This document shows, one piece after another, positions 17,519 through 27,118 of a DNA stretch of 64,000 bases. The position numbers and the translations under genes are program-made. Origin of the DNA: Sandaracinaceae bacterium. Lineage in GTDB: Bacteria > Myxococcota_A > Polyangia > Polyangiales > Sandaracinaceae. The stretch spans positions 143,537 to 207,536 of the forward strand of contig JAHBWG010000002.1 of assembly GCA_019637095.1 (NCBI GenBank). Direction: 5' to 3'. The number at the start of each line of letters is the position of its first letter. Position 1 is the stretch's first letter. The notes below the pieces were generated by a model that worked only from the letters and a program-made list of their open reading frames with translations, was not told the DNA's origin and searched no databases.

Positions 17519-17995
17519 TCAGTCTCCGAGGTTCTCTCGCCGATCGATCTCCACGCGGACCCGTTCCGCGAGGATGCTCAAGATGCGCGTCAGCTCCGCG
17601 CGATCGTCCTTGGACAGCGAGGTGAGCGCGCCCTGGAACACCTCCATCGCCGTCACCGGGATGGAGGCGGCGAGGGCGGCGCCGGCCGGGGTCGGCTCGA
17701 GGTGGATGACGCGGCGATCGTCTGGGCTCCGGCGCCGCCGCACGAGGCCGTCCCGCTCCATGCGGTCGACGAGGCCCGTCACCGTCGAGCTCTTCGCGCT
17801 CATGCGCGCGCCGAGCTCCGAGAGGCTGAGCGTGCCGAAGCCCTCGAGGATCTTCAGCGCGGTCACCTGCGGCCCGGTGAGGCCGTGGGCGCGCGCGGAC
17901 TCCTTCGTCACCCGGCGGCTCTCCGTGTAGAGGTAGACGATGGCCTCGAGGATGCGGTCGACGTCGGTCTGAACGTTCGCGCCGGTCCGGGCCAC
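17519..17995 (-). CDS. MarR-family transcriptional regulator
   Basis: About 158 residues with the MarR winged helix: helix-turn-helix in LSLSELGARMSAKSSTVTGL and wing in RRRRSPDDRRVIHLEPT. MarR dimers typically repress their own operon and release DNA when a ligand binds, here plausibly a pathway intermediate of the downstream BKACE and crotonase. The GTG at 17995 is chosen because the predicted promoter (18047-18075) places the transcript start near 18040, leaving room for a leader; a TTG at 18034 would extend the protein by 13 residues but with almost no leader. First gene of a three-gene operon. Confidence 0.88.
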   Translation of the reverse strand: MARTGANVQTDVDRILEAIVYLYTESRRVTKESARAHGLTGPQVTALKILEGFGTLSLSELGARMSAKSSTVTGLVDRMERDGLVRRRRSPDDRRVIHLEPTPAGAALAASIPVTAMEVFQGALTSLSKDDRAELTRILSILAERVRVEIDRRENLGD

Positions 17996-18046
17996 GGTCC
18001 CGGCGGCCCCCTCGTCGTTTGCCTGTCTCGTCAAAGCTTCGCGTGC

Positions 18047-18075
18047 TAACTATCCGCTCACGGACCAACAGTCAA
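18047..18075 (-). promoter_or_regulatory. Sigma-70-type promoter for the marR operon
   Basis: Read on the minus strand: TTGACT (18075-18070), 17-base spacer, TAGTTA (18052-18047). The operator of the MarR protein is likely to overlap this region, but no clear long palindrome is visible; CGTG and CACG arms at 18042-18062 are too short to rely on. Confidence 0.6.
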
Positions 18076-18090
18076 GGGGCTGCCGTCGTC

Positions 18091-18117
18091 TTGCTGGCGG
18101 CGCGGTGGCCGTATAAG
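18091..18117 (+). promoter_or_regulatory. Possible promoter for the 18154 gene
   Basis: TTGCTG (18091-18096) and TATAAG (18112-18117) with a short 15-base spacer face the secreted-protein gene. The -10 box is good; the spacing is below optimum. Confidence 0.35.
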
Positions 18118-18153
18118 GTCGCGCGAGACCGAACGCTCGGGAGGAGAGAGGGC

Positions 18154-18897
18154 TTGCTTCGTCATCCCATGCACATTCGCCTGGCGCGGGCCGCCGGCCT
18201 CGCCGTGATGGTGGCGCTCGCGCCGGCGCTGTTCGGCGCCTCGCGCGCCGAGGCCCAGTGCGCGCCGAGCGCGGACTGCGTGACGGTCGGCTCCGACGGC
18301 AAGGGCATCCTGGGCCTCGGGATCATCGGCGCCGAGATCGGCTTCATGTTGCCCGCCATCCTCGTGCACGCGGGCGTGCGCGAGCTCGACGAGTGGTGGG
18401 CCTACGTCCTGTTCCCGCTCGTGTTCGGCGCGGGCGGCGCGGTGGCGGGCTACTTCGCGCTCGAGGAGCCGATCCAGATGAGCGCCACCGGGGTGGCGAC
18501 CCGTGGCTTTCCAGAGGTCGCGGTCGCGATGTTCGCGGTCGGCATGGCGCTGATCGTGCCGACGTTCGTCGGGGTGCTCGCGCTGACCGCCTACAACCCA
18601 GGGCCTTCGGAGGGTACGGGGCGGGGCGCCACCGGCGACGAGGACAGCGACGCGGACGAGGGCGGCGCGTCCGAGACTCCGTCGCCGTCCAACGAGGCGG
18701 TGCGCGACGAGGAGGCCAGCGCGATCCGCCGCACGCTCGCGGGCGGGCCGGGGCTCTTCCGGTACGACGAGGGGCGTCTCCTGCTCGGGATCCCGATGGC
18801 GTACGCGACGGACACGTTCACGGCCGAGGAGCGTCGCCACATGCGGCTCTCCGGCTCGCTCGACTACGTCGTCCCGCTCGCGAGCGGCGTGTTCTGA
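18154..18897 (+). CDS. Hypothetical envelope protein with signal peptide and membrane segments
   Basis: About 247 residues, not recognised. The N-terminus (RLARAAGLAVMVALAPALFG followed by ASRAEAQ) is a signal peptide with a probable cut after AEA. Two or three further hydrophobic segments follow (GLGIIGAEIGFMLPAILVHA, YVLFPLVFGAGGAVAGYFAL, VAMFAVGMALIVPTFVGVLA), then an acidic low-complexity linker (DEDSDADEGG) and a C-terminal domain. TTG at 18154 lies 7 nt after GGAGGAG and is preferred over the ATG at 18169, which has no nearby site. It is divergent from marR and ends in a stop-adjacent hairpin element. Function unknown; an inner-membrane or periplasmic role is inferred. Confidence 0.6.
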   Translation: MLRHPMHIRLARAAGLAVMVALAPALFGASRAEAQCAPSADCVTVGSDGKGILGLGIIGAEIGFMLPAILVHAGVRELDEWWAYVLFPLVFGAGGAVAGYFALEEPIQMSATGVATRGFPEVAVAMFAVGMALIVPTFVGVLALTAYNPGPSEGTGRGATGDEDSDADEGGASETPSPSNEAVRDEEASAIRRTLAGGPGLFRYDEGRLLLGIPMAYATDTFTAEERRHMRLSGSLDYVVPLASGVF

Positions 18898-18960
18898 GTT
18901 GGCTGGAGGGGTTGTTTCAACCCCTCCCCATGCGGCAACGCCGCATGAGCGCGTGGTCGC
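18898..18960 (+). repeat. 3'-end hairpin element, copy 4
   Basis: Two perfect hairpins follow the stop: arms GGAGGGGTTG (18905-18914) and CAACCCCTCC (18918-18927) with loop TTT, then ATGCGGC (18930-18936) and GCCGCAT (18940-18946) with loop AAC. The first recurs at 41507-41537 with a longer loop. A terminator role is likely from position. Confidence 0.75.
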
Positions 18961-19043
18961 GCGATCCGTCGAGAGCCTTCGAGCTGCCCCGGGCGCTCGC
19001 CGGCGCGCGGGCGCTCGATGAGTCGATGGGCCTCGAGCCGGCG

Positions 19044-19505
19044 CTACGCGGCGGGCTCGTCTCGGAAGACGGCGGCGCGGTAGTGGCGCAGCTCGGCGAG
19101 CGCCGCGTCGATCGCGTCGTGGCTCGGGCTCGTCGGGCTCGCCGGGCGCGCGGCGTACGCGTCGGGGTACCAGCGCCGCACGAGCTCCCGCAGCGTCGCG
19201 ACGTCCACGTTGCGGTAGTGGAGGTAGCCGAAGAGCTCCGGCATGTGCGCGGCGAGCGCGCCGCGGACCTCGTGCACGTCCGTCCCCGCGAGGACGCCGG
19301 CGCCGGCGCCGACGTGCGCGCTCACCAGCGCGACCGCCGCGCGCTCCGCCTCGGCGACATCGTCGACCTCGATGGGGGCGAGGCGCGCGATCACCTCGAG
19401 GTCGCGATCGGTGATCGCCAGTGCGAGGCGCTCGACGCGGCGCGCGTCCGTGCGTGCGCCGCGCACGCCGATCTCGATCCACAGCATCCGGTCGTTCACC
19501 TTCAT
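19044..19505 (-). CDS. Oligoribonuclease (Orn) homologue lacking catalytic acids
   Basis: A 153-residue protein clearly related to Orn, the DEDDh exonuclease that finishes RNA and pGpG degradation: HMPELFGYLHYRNVDVATL and ELVRRWYPDA match E. coli MPELEAYFHYRYLDVSTL and ELARRWKPEI. The active site is not kept. The first motif WIDLEMTG reads WIEIGVRG (Asp to Glu, Glu to Gly), and the third acid (GQDRRF) aligns with Val. Only the final His/Asp pair (SHDAID) survives. It is about 28 residues shorter than E. coli Orn. It lies 10 nt downstream of a lipoprotein gene. A non-catalytic binding role or decay toward a pseudogene are the alternatives. Confidence 0.75.
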   Translation of the reverse strand: MKVNDRMLWIEIGVRGARTDARRVERLALAITDRDLEVIARLAPIEVDDVAEAERAAVALVSAHVGAGAGVLAGTDVHEVRGALAAHMPELFGYLHYRNVDVATLRELVRRWYPDAYAARPASPTSPSHDAIDAALAELRHYRAAVFRDEPAA

Positions 19506-19515
19506 CGTCTTCGGA

Positions 19516-20847
19516 TCAGCGCCCGCACTCGAGCAGCGCGAGGAAGCCAGGGCTGGCGTCGATCTGCGTGCCGAGCATCGCGGTGAGCCCGGCGCCGCTC
19601 GTCGTCACGCTCAGCGACGTCGGGGGGAGGGTGCCGCGCGCCACGATCTCCGCGGGGGTGAAGGCGGCCTCGTAGCGCGTGAGCGTGGCGTCGAGGAGCC
19701 ACGCGCGCACGTCGTCGCCGCGGCGGCGCGCGACGAGCACGCGGGGCAACGCCGCGAAGATCTCCACGTCGTCCTCGCGCCCGCCGAAGGGCGCGGTGGT
19801 CGGCGACGTGGACGAGACCGGGGTCAGCCGCGTCATCGCGTGATCGAAGGCGTCGCGGTAGACCGCGTAGACGAAGCCGTCGCCCGACGCGAGGCCGCGC
19901 GCCGCGAGCGGTCCCGGGAGCCGCCGCATGCCGACCTCGACGCCGCTGCCCAGGAAGAAGCGCACCGCGTCGTCGCCCTCGGTGACCGCGACGTGCCGGC
20001 CGTCGGTGGCGAGCCGCGGCGGGAGCGAGCCGCGGGCGAGCAGGATCCGCTCGCCGGTCTCGCGCAGGAGCACGCGCGCGCCGCTCGCCGTGTCGAACAC
20101 GATCCAGCGCTGGCCGCCGATCAGCGCCACGTCGAGGCGCGCGACGTCCGCCTCCGCGGCGAGCGGCTCCCGCTCGATCGACACGAGCGAGTCGCCGGAC
20201 TGCATCAACCGGTGCACGACCGGCGGCTCGCCGGGCGCGCCCGCGCTGACGACCGTGAGCTCGCCCGCGTCGCGATCCGCGCCGAACGGGCGCCGCGGGT
20301 CACCCGGCGCCGGCGCGGGCTCGAGCATCAGCGCGGGGCCCTCCGCGCGATCCGGCCCGACGAGCATCGCCACGAGCGCGCCGTCCGCGTCGTGCCCGAC
20401 GATCGCGTACGCGCGCTCCATGCCGACGATCACCGCGCTCGCGAGCGCGCGCTCGATCGCCATGGAGTGGATCCCCGGCGCGCCCTCGTCGATGCGGCCG
20501 TCGCAGTCCTGATCGACGCCGTCGCAGAGCTCGGTGGCGCCGGGGAAGATGCCCGCGTTCCGGTCGTCGCAGTCCTCGCCGCAAGGGAAGGGCGCGTAGC
20601 CGTCGCCGTCGCCGTCGATCGGGAGGCCGCTCTCGACGCACTCGCCGCCGACGCACGCGAGGGCGACGCACATGTCGGTCGGCACGCAGTCGGCGTCGAC
20701 GAGGCAGCCGCCCGTCGACTCGGGGAGCGTGCCTTCGTCCGGGGGCGCGCCCTCGAAGCTGCACGCGCGGAAGCGCGCGCCGACCAGCAGGCACGACGAC
20801 GACACGAGGGCGAGCGTGAGGGCACGCCGCGTCGACGAACGGAACAC
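19516..20847 (-). CDS. Secreted protein with MopE-type metal-binding motif
   Basis: A 443-residue exported protein. The N-terminus (FRSSTRRALTLALVSSSCLL) is a signal sequence. A cysteine-rich part follows, then DGDGYAPFPCGEDCDDRN and ELCDGVDQDCDGRIDEG, the DxDxDG plus CDG-DxDCDG pattern that NCBI and Pfam describe as a MopE-like putative metal-binding motif and that is abundant in myxobacterial surface proteins. The remaining 300 residues are beta-rich, with repeated ARVL/RWIVFD-like strands suggesting a propeller. GTG at 20847 is the only start ahead of the signal peptide. Divergent from tilS. Function unknown; surface lipoprotein or secreted binding protein are inferences. Confidence 0.7.
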   Translation of the reverse strand: MFRSSTRRALTLALVSSSCLLVGARFRACSFEGAPPDEGTLPESTGGCLVDADCVPTDMCVALACVGGECVESGLPIDGDGDGYAPFPCGEDCDDRNAGIFPGATELCDGVDQDCDGRIDEGAPGIHSMAIERALASAVIVGMERAYAIVGHDADGALVAMLVGPDRAEGPALMLEPAPAPGDPRRPFGADRDAGELTVVSAGAPGEPPVVHRLMQSGDSLVSIEREPLAAEADVARLDVALIGGQRWIVFDTASGARVLLRETGERILLARGSLPPRLATDGRHVAVTEGDDAVRFFLGSGVEVGMRRLPGPLAARGLASGDGFVYAVYRDAFDHAMTRLTPVSSTSPTTAPFGGREDDVEIFAALPRVLVARRRGDDVRAWLLDATLTRYEAAFTPAEIVARGTLPPTSLSVTTSGAGLTAMLGTQIDASPGFLALLECGR

Positions 20848-20886
20848 GCGGGGAGCATAGCACCGGCCCTCGTGCCAGAGTGAGGC

Positions 20887-21909
20887 GTGCTCCGTCGCGT
20901 GCGCCGTACCGTCCGCGAGCGCGCGCTGTTCTCCGCCGGCGCGCGGGTGCTCGTCGCCGTCTCGGGGGGCCCGGACTCCGCGGCGCTCCTCTCGGCGCTC
21001 GCGCGCCTCTCGCGGCGAGGGGCGCTGCCGCTCACGCTCCACGCCGCCTCGGTGGACCACGGCCTGCGCGAGGACGCGGCGGCCGACGTCGACGTCGCGC
21101 GGGCCCTCGCGGAGCAGCTCGAGGTCCCGTTCCACCCGCTCGCGATCCAGGTCTCTGCGTTGGGTGGGTCGCTGATGGCGCGGGCGCGCGCCGCGCGGTA
21201 CGCGGCGCTCCGCGAGCTCGCCGGGGTGCTCGGCGCCGACGCGATCGCCGTCGGACACACGCTCGACGATCAGGCGGAGACGGTGCTCTCGCGCCTCCTG
21301 CGCGGCGCTTCGATCACCGGGCTCGCCGGGATCGAGCCGCGGCGTGCGGACGGCGTCGTGCGCCCGCTGATCGACTGCCGCCGCGCGGAGGTGCACGCCC
21401 ACGTCGCGCGACACCGTCTCCCGCACGTCGCCGATCCGAGCAACCGCGATCCGCGCTTCGAGCGCGCGCGGTTGCGCGAGACGATCCTGCCGGCCCTCGC
21501 CAGCGAGGACCCGCGGGTGGTCGAGCACCTCGCGCGCCTCGCGGACGACGCGCGCGCGATGCGCGGGCTGCTCGACGCGGAGGCGGACGCGATCGCCAGC
21601 GACTCGGGGTCGTGCGCGATCGCGGGGTCGGAGCCGGTGCGCGCGCGCGCGGTGAGCCGCTGGATCGAGCGGCTGACCGGCGCGCCGGCCAAGCGCGCGC
21701 ACCTCGACGCGCTGCTCCGGGGGGACACCGCGCTGCTGCCAGGGGGTTGGATCGCCCGCCCGGACGGGGCGCGCATCGTCGCCGAGGCCGCGGGTGATCA
21801 CCCCACGCGGGCCCGGCGATCGCGCGCGCTCGACGCGAGCGGGCTTTCGGCGGACGGGTCGAGGCCGCACACTTCTCTCGACGGTCGCGCCAGCGGCCGT
21901 TACGATTGA
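20887..21909 (+). CDS. tilS: tRNA(Ile)-lysidine synthetase
   Basis: TilS attaches lysine to C34 of the CAU-anticodon tRNA-Ile so that it reads AUA; the reaction consumes ATP and is essential in most bacteria. The PP-loop SGGPDS is at residues 26-31, followed by the family blocks ASVDHGLRED and AVGHTLDDQAETVLSRLLRG. At 340 residues it is shorter than E. coli TilS (432), consistent with a reduced C-terminal tRNA-binding part. Start GTG at 20887, only 39 bases from the divergent MopE-type gene. It ends 50 bases before ftsH, an order (tilS-ftsH-folP) common in bacteria. Confidence 0.93.
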   Translation: MLRRVRRTVRERALFSAGARVLVAVSGGPDSAALLSALARLSRRGALPLTLHAASVDHGLREDAAADVDVARALAEQLEVPFHPLAIQVSALGGSLMARARAARYAALRELAGVLGADAIAVGHTLDDQAETVLSRLLRGASITGLAGIEPRRADGVVRPLIDCRRAEVHAHVARHRLPHVADPSNRDPRFERARLRETILPALASEDPRVVEHLARLADDARAMRGLLDAEADAIASDSGSCAIAGSEPVRARAVSRWIERLTGAPAKRAHLDALLRGDTALLPGGWIARPDGARIVAEAAGDHPTRARRSRALDASGLSADGSRPHTSLDGRASGRYD

Positions 21910-21929
21910 TGGGCTGCAATCACTATGCT
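21900..21929 (+). promoter_or_regulatory. Possible promoter for ftsH
   Basis: TTACGA (21900-21905), an 18-base spacer and TATGCT (21924-21929) lie 30 bases before the ftsH GTG in the only AT-rich patch of the spacer. The -35 box is weak. Confidence 0.35.
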
Positions 21930-21959
21930 AGCTAGTCGGACGGCCCCAGAGAGGTCCTC

Positions 21960-23888
<1,929 letters not shown>

Positions 23889-23892
23889 GCTG

Positions 23893-24789
23893 ATGAGGGG
23901 GGAGCCGCGCGCCGCCGGCGCGCCGACCACACGAGCGCCCGCGCGAGAGACCTCGCGCGGGCCTCGCGCATGTGAGGTCTGGGGCGTCCTGAACGTCACG
24001 CCCGACTCCTTCAGCGACGGGGGGCGCTACCTGCACCTCGACGACGCGGTGCGGCAGGCGGCGCGGATGCTCGAGGAGGGCGCCGACGTGATCGACGTCG
24101 GCGGGGAGAGCTCGCGACCCCCAGGCGTCACCTACGGCGCGGGCTACGCCCCGGTGTCGGTGGACGAAGAGCGCGCGCGGGTCGTGCCGGTGGTCGAGCG
24201 GCTCGTGCGCGAGCTCGGCTGCCGCGTGAGCGTCGACACCGTCAAGCCCGAGGTCGCGCGGGCCGCGCTCGACGCGGGCGCCCGCATCGTCAACGACGTC
24301 TCCGGCGCGCCCGCGGACGCGCTCCTCGACGCGGTCCGGGACCACGGCGCGGACCTCGTCGTGATGCACTCGCGCGCGCGCGGCCGCGTCGACGCAGAGA
24401 GCACGCGCTACGAGGACGTCGTCGCCGAGGTCCGAGCCGAGCTGTTGCGCGAGGCCGAGCGCGCGCTCGCGCGCGGCGTCCCCCCGGGCTCGATCTGGAT
24501 CGACCCGGGCGTCGGCTTCGCGAAGACGGCACGCCAATCGGCGGCCTTGCTCGGCGGACTGGACGCGCTCGTCCGGACGGGGTACCCGGTGCTGGTGGGA
24601 GCGTCGCGCAAGTCGTTCATCGCCGAGGCGGTCGTGGCCGCGGGCGGCGCGCCACCCCCGCCCGACGCGCGCCTGGGGGGGAGCCTCGCGGCGGTCGTCG
24701 CGGCGGTCACCGCCGGCTGCCGCGCCGTCCGCGTGCACGACGTCTTCCCGTCGGTCCAGGCCGCGCGCGTCACGGAGGCGATGCGCTGA
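23893..24789 (+). CDS. folP: Dihydropteroate synthase
   Basis: FolP joins para-aminobenzoate to 6-hydroxymethyl-dihydropterin diphosphate in folate synthesis and is the sulfonamide target. Of 298 residues, the two signatures are NVTPDSFSDGG (34-44) and GADVIDVGGESSRPPG (about 60-75); later blocks VSVDTVKPEVA, IVNDVSG, WIDPGVGFAKT and VGASRKSF complete the TIM-barrel active site. ATG at 23893 gives a 30-residue N-terminal extension rich in Ala/Arg/Thr. Its stop overlaps the cdaA ATG (TGATG), so the two are translationally coupled, the common bacterial folP-cdaA arrangement. Confidence 0.95.
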   Translation: MRGEPRAAGAPTTRAPARETSRGPRACEVWGVLNVTPDSFSDGGRYLHLDDAVRQAARMLEEGADVIDVGGESSRPPGVTYGAGYAPVSVDEERARVVPVVERLVRELGCRVSVDTVKPEVARAALDAGARIVNDVSGAPADALLDAVRDHGADLVVMHSRARGRVDAESTRYEDVVAEVRAELLREAERALARGVPPGSIWIDPGVGFAKTARQSAALLGGLDALVRTGYPVLVGASRKSFIAEAVVAAGGAPPPPDARLGGSLAAVVAAVTAGCRAVRVHDVFPSVQAARVTEAMR

Positions 24790-25739
24790 TGTGGCAGGAC
24801 CTCGCGGTCTACGTCCATCAGTTCGTGAACCGCGACGCGCTGCGGGTCGCGACGGACATCCTCGACATCGGCCTGGTCGCCTACCTGCTCTACCGAGTCC
24901 TGCTCCTCATGCGCGGCACGCGCGCGATGCAGATGGGGATCGGCCTGGTGCTGGTCTTCCTCGTCTACAACTTCGCCCGCCGGCTCGGGCTCATCACGCT
25001 GTGGTCGATCCTCGACTCGGTCCTCACCTACGTCGTCCTGATCATCGTGGTGATCTTCCAGAACGACATCCGCCGCGCGCTGATGCGCGTCGGCTCGCGC
25101 AAGTGGCTGACGCGGGGCAGCGCGCGCGAGTCGCAGGTCATCGAGGAGGTGGTGAAGGCGACCGCGGCGCTCGCGCAGAAGCGGATCGGCGGCCTCATCG
25201 TGTTCGAGCGCGACGCTGCGCTCGACGAGTTCATCGAGGAGGGGACGCCGCTCGACGCGGCCGTCTCGAAGGAGCTCCTCTACAGCATCTTCGTGCCGAG
25301 CTACGAGAACCCGATGCACGATGGCGCGGTCGTCATCCGCGACGGGCGGCTGTGGCAGGCCGGCGTGTTCCTTCCGCTCACCGAGACGACCAAGCTCGAG
25401 CGCACGCTCGGCACCCGCCACCGCGCGGCGATCGGCGTCTCCGAGGAGACCGACGCGGTCGTCGTCGTCGTCAGCGAGGAGCGCGGCAGCGTGAGCCTCT
25501 GCTACGGCGGCAACATCGTGCGAGACCTCGACTCGAACACGCTGCGCAAGACGCTCGTCGGGCTGTTCGAGACGCCCGCGGGCAAGAAGGCCGCGGCCAC
25601 GCCGCGCGATCGCGCGCGCCGCGCGAAGGAGTCGACGGGCAAGACGTCGGTGTCTTCGCCCGGTGAGGTCACCGCCGCCGAGCCGTCGAGCCCGTCGAGC
25701 CCGCCGCCCCCGAGCGCGACCGAGGAGCCCGCGCCGTGA
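24789..25739 (+). CDS. cdaA: Diadenylate cyclase CdaA (c-di-AMP synthase)
   Basis: A 316-residue membrane-bound DAC-domain enzyme that makes cyclic di-AMP from two ATP. Three N-terminal membrane helices (about 22-38, 42-60, 72-90) precede the DAC domain (about 100-265) with the catalytic DGA in NPMHDGAVVIRDG (176 onward) and RHR in GTRHRAAIG (about 209). The C-terminal 45 residues are Ser/Pro/Ala-rich and disordered. It sits in the usual folP-cdaA-ybbR order: ATG overlaps folP by one base and its stop overlaps the ybbR GTG (GTGA). c-di-AMP is best known in Firmicutes and Actinobacteria for osmolyte and wall control. Confidence 0.94.
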   Translation: MWQDLAVYVHQFVNRDALRVATDILDIGLVAYLLYRVLLLMRGTRAMQMGIGLVLVFLVYNFARRLGLITLWSILDSVLTYVVLIIVVIFQNDIRRALMRVGSRKWLTRGSARESQVIEEVVKATAALAQKRIGGLIVFERDAALDEFIEEGTPLDAAVSKELLYSIFVPSYENPMHDGAVVIRDGRLWQAGVFLPLTETTKLERTLGTRHRAAIGVSEETDAVVVVVSEERGSVSLCYGGNIVRDLDSNTLRKTLVGLFETPAGKKAAATPRDRARRAKESTGKTSVSSPGEVTAAEPSSPSSPPPPSATEEPAP

Positions 25740-26674
25740 ACGCGCGCCGCGCGAGCGCCGGCTGGCTCCGCCGTGCCGTCACCGAGAACGTCGGCCTCAA
25801 GCTCATCGCGATCGTCGGCTCGCTCGTGCTCTTCGTGATGCGGGGCACCTCGGACGACACGGGCATCGTCAGCGCGCGGGTGATCGCCCCGGCGCGCCCG
25901 GGGCACGTCCTCGTCAGCGAGGTGCCCGAGCAGGTGCACGTCACGTTGTCGGGCTCGCGCGCGCTCGTGAACGCGGTGCGCTCGGAGACCCTCGCCGACG
26001 TCCGCATCCCCGACGGGTACACCGAGCGCTTCTTCTACATCGAGCCCAGCCAGTTCGATCTGCCCCCCGGCGTGACCGTCGATCGGGTCGAGCCGACGGC
26101 GATCCCCATTCAGTGGGCCGTGCAGACCGAGGGGCGCTTCCGCGTCGAGCCGGTCGTCGACGGCACGGTGGCCGAAGGGTTCGCGCGCTCGCGCGCGACG
26201 GTGCAGCCGACCAGCGTGACCGTGCGCGGCTCGGCGGAGGCGATCTCCGCGCTCTCGCGCGTGCGCACGCAGACGATCGACGTGAGCGGCCTGACCGCGG
26301 GCGAGCACGCGATGCGCGTCCCGCTGATGCAGCTCCCACGGCACGCGGAGTACGCCACCGTGCAGATGGTGACCGTCACGATCGTCATCGAGGCGGAGGT
26401 CGCGAGCCGGGTGTTCGAGGACGTCGAGGTCGCGATCGTGGGCGGCGCCGAGCTCGAGGCGCGGCCGAGGCAGGTCGACGTGACGGTGCGGGGGCCGCGC
26501 GCCCGCGTGGACGCGCTCGCGGCGCGGCGCGTGATCCCCTACGTGGACGTCAACGGCTACGACCCGGCGCAGGGGGCGCGCCCGTTCCCCCTCAGCCTCC
26601 GGCCGCTCCCCGAGGAGCTCGTCGCGGCGCCCGAGCCCCTCGAGGTGCTCGTCTCGCCACGCGCCGAGCATTGA
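25736..26674 (+). CDS. YbbR-domain protein (CdaR-like CdaA regulator)
   Basis: A 312-residue protein with one N-terminal membrane helix (about 18-37, NVGLKLIAIVGSLVLFVMR) and an extracytoplasmic part made of about three YbbR repeats, recognisable from PEQVHVTLSGSRALVNAV, VQPTSVTVRGSAEAISAL and PRQVDVTVRGPRARVDAL. In Firmicutes the equivalent CdaR binds and modulates CdaA. GTG at 25736 overlaps the cdaA stop (GTGA), a strong sign that the two proteins work as a pair. It ends the operon; the next gene starts 16 nt later and may be read through. Confidence 0.9.
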   Translation: MNARRASAGWLRRAVTENVGLKLIAIVGSLVLFVMRGTSDDTGIVSARVIAPARPGHVLVSEVPEQVHVTLSGSRALVNAVRSETLADVRIPDGYTERFFYIEPSQFDLPPGVTVDRVEPTAIPIQWAVQTEGRFRVEPVVDGTVAEGFARSRATVQPTSVTVRGSAEAISALSRVRTQTIDVSGLTAGEHAMRVPLMQLPRHAEYATVQMVTVTIVIEAEVASRVFEDVEVAIVGGAELEARPRQVDVTVRGPRARVDALAARRVIPYVDVNGYDPAQGARPFPLSLRPLPEELVAAPEPLEVLVSPRAEH

Positions 26675-26690
26675 CGGTATCCTCCCGACG

Positions 26691-27092
26691 ATGCCGCTCC
26701 CTCCGCGTTCGAGCGATGGTCTGACCGTCTGCCCCGCGTGCCGCGCGCACGTCGTCGCCGCGTCGCGGCCGAGCGTGACGGTGTGCCCCTTCTGCGGCGC
26801 GAACCAGCACGCGGACCGCGCCCGCCGGCTCGCGGGCGTGGGGCGTGGCGGGCTGCTCGCGGCCTCGCTCGTCGCGTGGAGCGCGAGCGGGTGCGGCTCC
26901 CCCGACGCGCGCGACGACGACACGACCGTGTCGTCGGACGACGGCGCCGGTGGCGACGACGCCGCGGGCGGTGACGGCTACCAGGACGCGCCCGACTACG
27001 GCCCGGTCGCGGAGTACGGCGTCGCGCCCGAGGAGGAGGACCGCGGCGCGCGCCCGGTCCCTGCCTACGGCGTCGCGCCCGCGCCACGCTGA
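26691..27092 (+). CDS. Small zinc-ribbon membrane/lipoprotein-like protein with YGVAP repeats
   Basis: A 133-residue protein of unknown function. Residues 13-36 form a four-cysteine zinc ribbon (CPAC ... CPFC). One hydrophobic segment (about 47-64, GRGGLLAASLVAWSASGCG) ends in a lipobox-like SGC placed internally. The rest is Asp/Gly-rich and carries YGPVAEYGVAP and a second YGVAP at the end. An N-terminal zinc ribbon before a lipobox-like segment suggests a membrane-anchored protein with the ribbon in the cytosol rather than a processed lipoprotein. It begins 16 nt after ybbR. Confidence 0.6.
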   Translation: MPLPPRSSDGLTVCPACRAHVVAASRPSVTVCPFCGANQHADRARRLAGVGRGGLLAASLVAWSASGCGSPDARDDDTTVSSDDGAGGDDAAGGDGYQDAPDYGPVAEYGVAPEEEDRGARPVPAYGVAPAPR

Positions 27093-27118
27093 CCCACGCG
27101 CTCTGGCATGCTCGCGCC

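Noticed and set aside
19044..19505. Active oligoribonuclease
   Set aside because: Three of the catalytic acids are substituted; called as a homologue only.
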